Both the position numbers and the translations under genes were made by a program. DNA of 36,757 nucleotides from Candidatus Omnitrophota bacterium (GTDB lineage Bacteria; Omnitrophota; Gorgyraeia; Gygaellales; JAMWDD01), in the NCBI GenBank assembly GCA_028717645.1, contig JAQUNK010000013.1, forward strand, positions 1-36,757, written 5' to 3'. This document shows, in pieces, positions 16,501 to 22,500 of this stretch (position 1 is the first letter of the stretch; the number at the start of each line of letters is the position of its first letter). The notes under the pieces are model-generated. The model did no database searches. It was given only the letters and a program-made list of their open reading frames with translations, and was not told the DNA's origin.

Positions 16501-19500
16501 TTGTATTACGCGGCCTGCTTCTTGATAAGACGGTAATCTGTTTCTCTCTTGCGCGGATAGTCTGGCAAAGGCCTCTTCGCCCCCAGCTTCTCCCATTGCC
16601 CTGGAAGTGAGCGTTCTTAAATATTCGTCCAGCGGGATAAGCTTTTCTTGGATTATCGCAGTGGGAATGATCAAGTTTCGGCCGTCGGATTTTTTAATTT
16701 CTAAATTATCTATGGTTATGGTGGCGGCAAAATGATTATCCAGGTTCCCCTGCGCTATAGCTAGGCCGGGCTGTATTCTATTTATAAAATAGGCTCTATA
16801 CGCGGGCCAAAAAATTGGATGTAAAATCTTCACTACGAAATCCAGGCCCGGCCGGCTTAAGGCATCGATCTGGCCTCCTGGCTCAGCAAAATAAGTAAGG
16901 ACTCCTTGCCCTAGCGACGCTTTCACCGCCTGCTTAATAATGGCCATTAATTCCGCTTTCACTAACACAGGATCCAGCCCATATCTTGATAGCGCGTCTT
17001 TAAATTCTTGTGAGTCCGCTTTCCCTTGGTATAACTTTATGATCTTATCTATTTCCTGCTCCACCGGCGATGACGTGCCCGGCTTCTGCGGCTCCCTCGT
17101 GTCTTCAGGCGAACTATTGACATTCGGGACTCCGTTCGCTTCACTCACTTCGGCGGTTAGGGGCGAGGAAATAGATTTGTCTCCGGTCACCGCAGAAGAG
17201 ATAGGCTTAACCGGCAGTTTAATTACGAAGCTCGCGCCGCCGTATTGGCTGGAATTATCCGCGGCGATTTCACCGCCCAACATGCGGATGATCTGATAGG
17301 ATAAGGCCATGCCTGTGCCGCTGGTTCCCCGCGTTGAAAAGCCCAGTTCGAAGATCTTCTGCCGTCCATCTACAGTATTTCTTTCTAATACTTCTTTAGG
17401 TATACCCTGGCCGTTATCTTCGATGGCAATTTCTAACTGGCTGCCTTTTTTGCTTAAATTGACAAAGATATTCTTGATCCCCAGATGTACGCCATTGGAA
17501 ACAAACCTCTCTAAGGCGATTTGTAAGGCAAAGCGGTCTGTTCCCTCAATTATACTTTCCCCATCCTGTCTAATGCTCAATTCAGGAATAGGCTCACCCT
17601 TTATGTGCGCCTCTGCTGCTTTCTGGTGTATCTCTTCCAGAATCCCGGCAACGTCTACGCTTTCTTCATGGCGTAAATTTTGCTGCGGGAATCTTATCAG
17701 CAAGAAATACAAGACTTGCTCCAGCCGTAGAAGCTTCTGTTTGATCCGGCCAAGAACTCTTTCTTCGTATTTTTCTTCAAGCTTTGTCTTCCTTTCTTTA
17801 GCGAGCAAAACCTCGATGCCTTGTTCCGAAGCGATGAACATTTCCCATAATTTTTTATAACTCGAGACCAGTTCTTTATCTGACTTATTGGACGCTTTTT
17901 CCAAAAAGGGCTCCATTAATTCCTGATATCCCCTTACGAAATCCTCCATTGGAGCCATTGCTTGACTGAATTCTTCTTTTTCACCGGCTCTATAACCTAA
18001 CATGTGTATATCATCAAATAGGGTATGGAGTAAGCCGGATATGTTCCAATACGCGTTTCCGCCGTGGAAAAACATCCGCGCGCTGATCATCAAACGTTCT
18101 TTTGTCGCCGCCGCATCCTGCACCACCGGCGAAGAGGCAGAGGTTTCGCCTTCAACATATTCCCGCCGCGCGTCTATTACCGGCAGAGAAGGACTCAAGG
18201 CATTTCCCGCTCCTGCTCCTTTTCCACCTAAGGGGATAACTACCGGCTCCTCCGGTGCAGCTTCCGCAGTGGGAGACACTATTTTCTTCTCTTGCGGCCG
18301 AGGTATATTTTTTACTCCCAATTCATTTTTAAGCGCCTGGAAGTCTGCCCCGGACAAAGGCAGGAATATGGCTATGTCCTGGCCGAACATTGTTCCCCTG
18401 CCCGGGATCAGCTCCAGACCTATACTGGCTATTTGTTCTGCGTCATAGACGACCTGCAAGGTAAATTCTTTTTTATATTTTGCCGCCGAAACAAGGCTCT
18501 TTAAAAATACTCCTTTATAAGAAACCACGCCCCTGTTAGTCGCGGTAACCATTACCGGCAGGCTCTTGATACGACCAGCTTTAAGTTCTTTTGCTAACAG
18601 ATTGTAGGTATTTACCGCGAAGTCTGCGGAAAAACACGCATCTACGATAATATTGACCTGAGAAAGCTCTCCGTTGTATTTTTGGGCTAGTTTAAGCAGG
18701 TCATCGGCTAATTCCTGATAGCTATAGGCAATTGGATTCTGCAGATCATCGGAATCCTGCTGGCCCACCTGGCCGGCAGCCAACCAGAAGTGCTGTTCGC
18801 CGCCGTGGCCAGTAAGATAAATATCCACAGAACGAGGCAATACTTCTTTAAACTCTAAACCACTTACAGCCTTGCGTAAATTCGCTTTTTCGGAAGTCCC
18901 TTTAAAAGTTCTTATGTTTTCCTGTTTCAAGCCGAATCCTTGGAATAAACTTGTTACTTCTTCCGGTTTAAAGACCCCTTCCTCGTGAGCAGCGACGATC
19001 AAAAAAGTATCGCTATTGCCTAAATTCCTCTGGCTATAAACTTCTCTTGCCTTCAGAACATACGGCAGGGTTATTTCTATATTCCGGTCGTCTATTTTCA
19101 CGCCAAAGCGGTTCAGGGTAAGTTCTATCGCGCGGGCCACGGAAAATTGATTAGCCGCAGCAAAAGATGCGGTTTTCTCGGCAAAAGCGGGGTTATCCCA
19201 AATACGCATTATGTCCGCGGGAGACATCGTTCCCTCTAATATCTCATTGCTTCTATTGCCTAACTGAAAAAATAAATTCCGCTGCCTTTCATCTTTTACC
19301 CGTAGCGCCAAAGCACCCAGGCCATTCGCTGCCTGCGCGCGGACAAGCGGCTCCGGATCTTCCAATAATATTTTTATTAAATGATCCACCACCATAAGGT
19401 CCCCCACTTTGCCCAGGGCCTCTGCCGCTGCCCCACGGACAAGTGGATGAGGATCTTTTAGCGCTGTGATTAATGCCGCAGTTGCTTCTAGGCCTCCTAT

Positions 19501-22500
19501 TCTACCCAGGGCCTCTGCCGCTGCCTCCTGGCTAAACCGATTTGGACCTTTTAATATTTCTATTAAAACACCTGTGGCCCGCGGGTCACCTATCTTACCT
19601 AAGGCCTTTACCGCTCGCACAGTAACATTGGAATTGTCATCAGGATCATTTAAGCTCTTGATTAATGCTTCTACTGCCGAGGGATCGCCTATCTCGCCCA
19701 GGGCCTCTGCCGCGTAGAGGCGTATGGCCGGCTGAGGATCTTTCAATGTTTTGATCAGCACACTAATTGCCCGACGATCCTTTATTTGGCCCAAAGTTTG
19801 TATCGCATTGATGCGGACCGCATCTTTCGGATCGTTTTGCAAAAGATTGATCAAATATGGAACAGGATCTTCTATGCCCAGGCCCGCTCTTTGCTCCGCG
19901 TCCAGAGGACTGAATATCAGTATTTTCCGTACCTTGGCGGTATTTTCTTGATCAAACGCTGTTTCTGGCTGGGTTAAAGTTATTGCCGGCGGGCTTTGGA
20001 TTTCCCTTGCCGGCTTATGGATAATACCGGCGATAGAAGACACTGGTGAAAAAGAAAATATCAATCCGGAGAGAAGTGCTATTTTAGCGAATTGTTTGAA
20101 GCTGCTTTGCGTAACCGGAGAAGAAGTCCCCATCTTCTGCGGCGCGGCCAGCGGCGAGGAGGCGGCGGGTTCGATAGAAAGAACGCGTTTATTCAAATCA
20201 TCGACCGTCCGAAGGGCTTCTTCCGTAAGGTCGCCTTCTGAATTAAAATATGGCCGCAATGGGTAAAGATCATCGCCTTTTTTGGAAGCTATAACTTGAC
20301 TGCCTAAAGGTTCAAGGTAATTAGTCAAAAAATCATTTTTATCCCTAAACGTCGCGGTAAATTCTCTTATTATCAAATCTTCGTTAGTGATATCGTAACT
20401 AAGGTCAAAATACGCCTTAACGAATTGTCGTTCGCTTTCTGAAAGGCTCAACCATAAATTTCTTGCGGCCTGACGATATCTCGGATTCGTAAAATACTCC
20501 GCGTGGTTTAATTCATGTTGAATTGTTGCCTGGTAGTTTATAGCTGCTCCAAAGCCACCGCCTTGCGGCACAGAGCAACTCACGATCGCGGCATTCTCAG
20601 GGCTGGCTGTATACGTGTCGCCGTTATTAATCAATAATTTTAACCCGAGTAATTCTTTTTTTAGCCTTTGTTCTACGATATTTAATTTAATCCCTTCTTT
20701 TTCAGCAAGGGTATAGAAATTTGCTATATCCGCTAATTTGTAATCGTGCCCTGCCCCTCCTTTGAAATTGGATCTTTTTGCTTCTTCCAACAATTTTTCA
20801 TCTGACAATAGGCCAGTTTCTGTTTCCACAGCAAAATAGAGCCGATCAAACGCCAAGCCTTGCATTGAAGCGTCGCTGAACTTAAAGAAAAATATCGGTT
20901 TGGATTTATGCCTGAATATCTGATAAAGCTTATTTTCCTGCAAATCTATATTCAAAATGTCTTGCCATTGGCTAAATTTTTCTAACTGTCCTGAAGATTG
21001 AAGCGGATAAGCCGGCAGTGATATTTCTAATGCAGACAATTTTTCTGACTTTGAATTATTGTAGTCAAACCAACTATAAGTATTTAACCCTAAGGCTTCT
21101 AGGACCTTTTTGTCTGATAATAGAGGCAGTGTTTTTAAATTGGGCTTGCTAAAAAACAGATAGGGAATTGGAATTTTTATATTATCTCCCGATATCATAA
21201 ACGGCAGGGCAAAAAACGAAGCCAATAATACTATCTTATTGAATATTGAGTGCGTTTTTATTTTCTCCTTGTTAACCGGCGACGAAACCCCCGTCTTCTG
21301 CGGCGCGGTAAGGGGCGAAGAAGTGAACTTGCCATCATTATGTATATTGTTGACAAGCGGGCCTTTACCTATCAAATCCACAAGGATCTCGCCATTCACT
21401 AAATTTACCGTAATCGTCCCACAGGTCAGGACCCTAAACGGCTCCTGCGTGACAAAAAATCTTTCTAACTTAATTTTGCCTGCGGGTTTTTTTTGTCCTT
21501 TTTCAAACACGTTTTCTAAATCTACGTTATAGGCAAAATCTTCTATTTTTGTACCCGGGTAAATTTCATTTTTAAATAATTCTGATTTCCCGGCAGCAAA
21601 GATAGCGTCAACGTCTTTCGCTCTTGCGGCATCCCACTTCTTTGTATTTTCCAGCCCTGCTGACTGCGTTTTGAGATAGCTGATCAACCGGGCCAGGGCC
21701 TCTTTAGAATCCTGCCTACCGAGTAAAGTAACCCCGACCTTATTATCAAACGGAAGCTGTTCCAACTCCCAGACGAAGAACTCTAAAAACAGTTTATGCA
21801 CAGAACTTCCCGCGCTGAATAAATATTGCCCTTGAGTATCAAGCAGAGGTTTTACGCCAATTTGTTGCATTATACTCCTGACGTTGTTAACAAAATCTTT
21901 CCTTAAATACTGCATTGATTCTTCATCAAGCACAGGGGAGGCCACCGGCGAGGATGCGGATTCAACAATTGCGCGCTCCCAGGCCTGGTGGATGGTCAGG
22001 CCTGGTTCATAGGTAGTTTCATATTGGCCTAATCTGCCGTAGTCCACATAAATGGTAAAACTGCCGCCCTTAGAAAGAAAATCTTTAATTATATTATCCT
22101 GGGCGAGGCGGTCGCTATCTGCTATTTCCATAACTTGGCCGGTATCGTGATGCGTAAATACCCATAAACCTGGTTTTACTTTAGCGGCTTCTGTCCCTGT
22201 AACTTTCTGTGTGCGCCAAAGTTTTTCCCTGGCCCAAATGTATTCGTCAAAAGCTTCGGGCAGGGCGTATTCAATATCCGCGGTTGAACCTACTACCTCT
22301 ACCTGGTGTATCAAATCTTCCACCAAATCCATGCGCGGATGAGAATGCAATTTAAGTTCGGCAGTGGGAGAACCGCTTGCCCCCACGGATGCGCCACTCT
22401 CAATGCCTTTTCTAAGTATAAAGAAGGATTTTGCGGGGTTCCTGTCCTGGGAAAGCGCACAAAGCGAAATCTCCGTTTCGATCTGGCCGGCCAGCCAAAA

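Noticed and set aside
17309-17860. Long plus-strand open frames opposite the giant gene (also 22364-22912 and 18002-18448)
   Set aside because: They are antisense shadows. Their translations are serine- and cysteine-rich without domains, and the opposing strand has clear conserved motifs.
19300-19900. Tandem DNA repeats or a CRISPR-like array in the HEAT region of the giant gene
   Set aside because: The periodicity is at protein level (about 31 residues). The DNA copies differ too much and there are no constant-length spacers. No CRISPR array was seen in the window.
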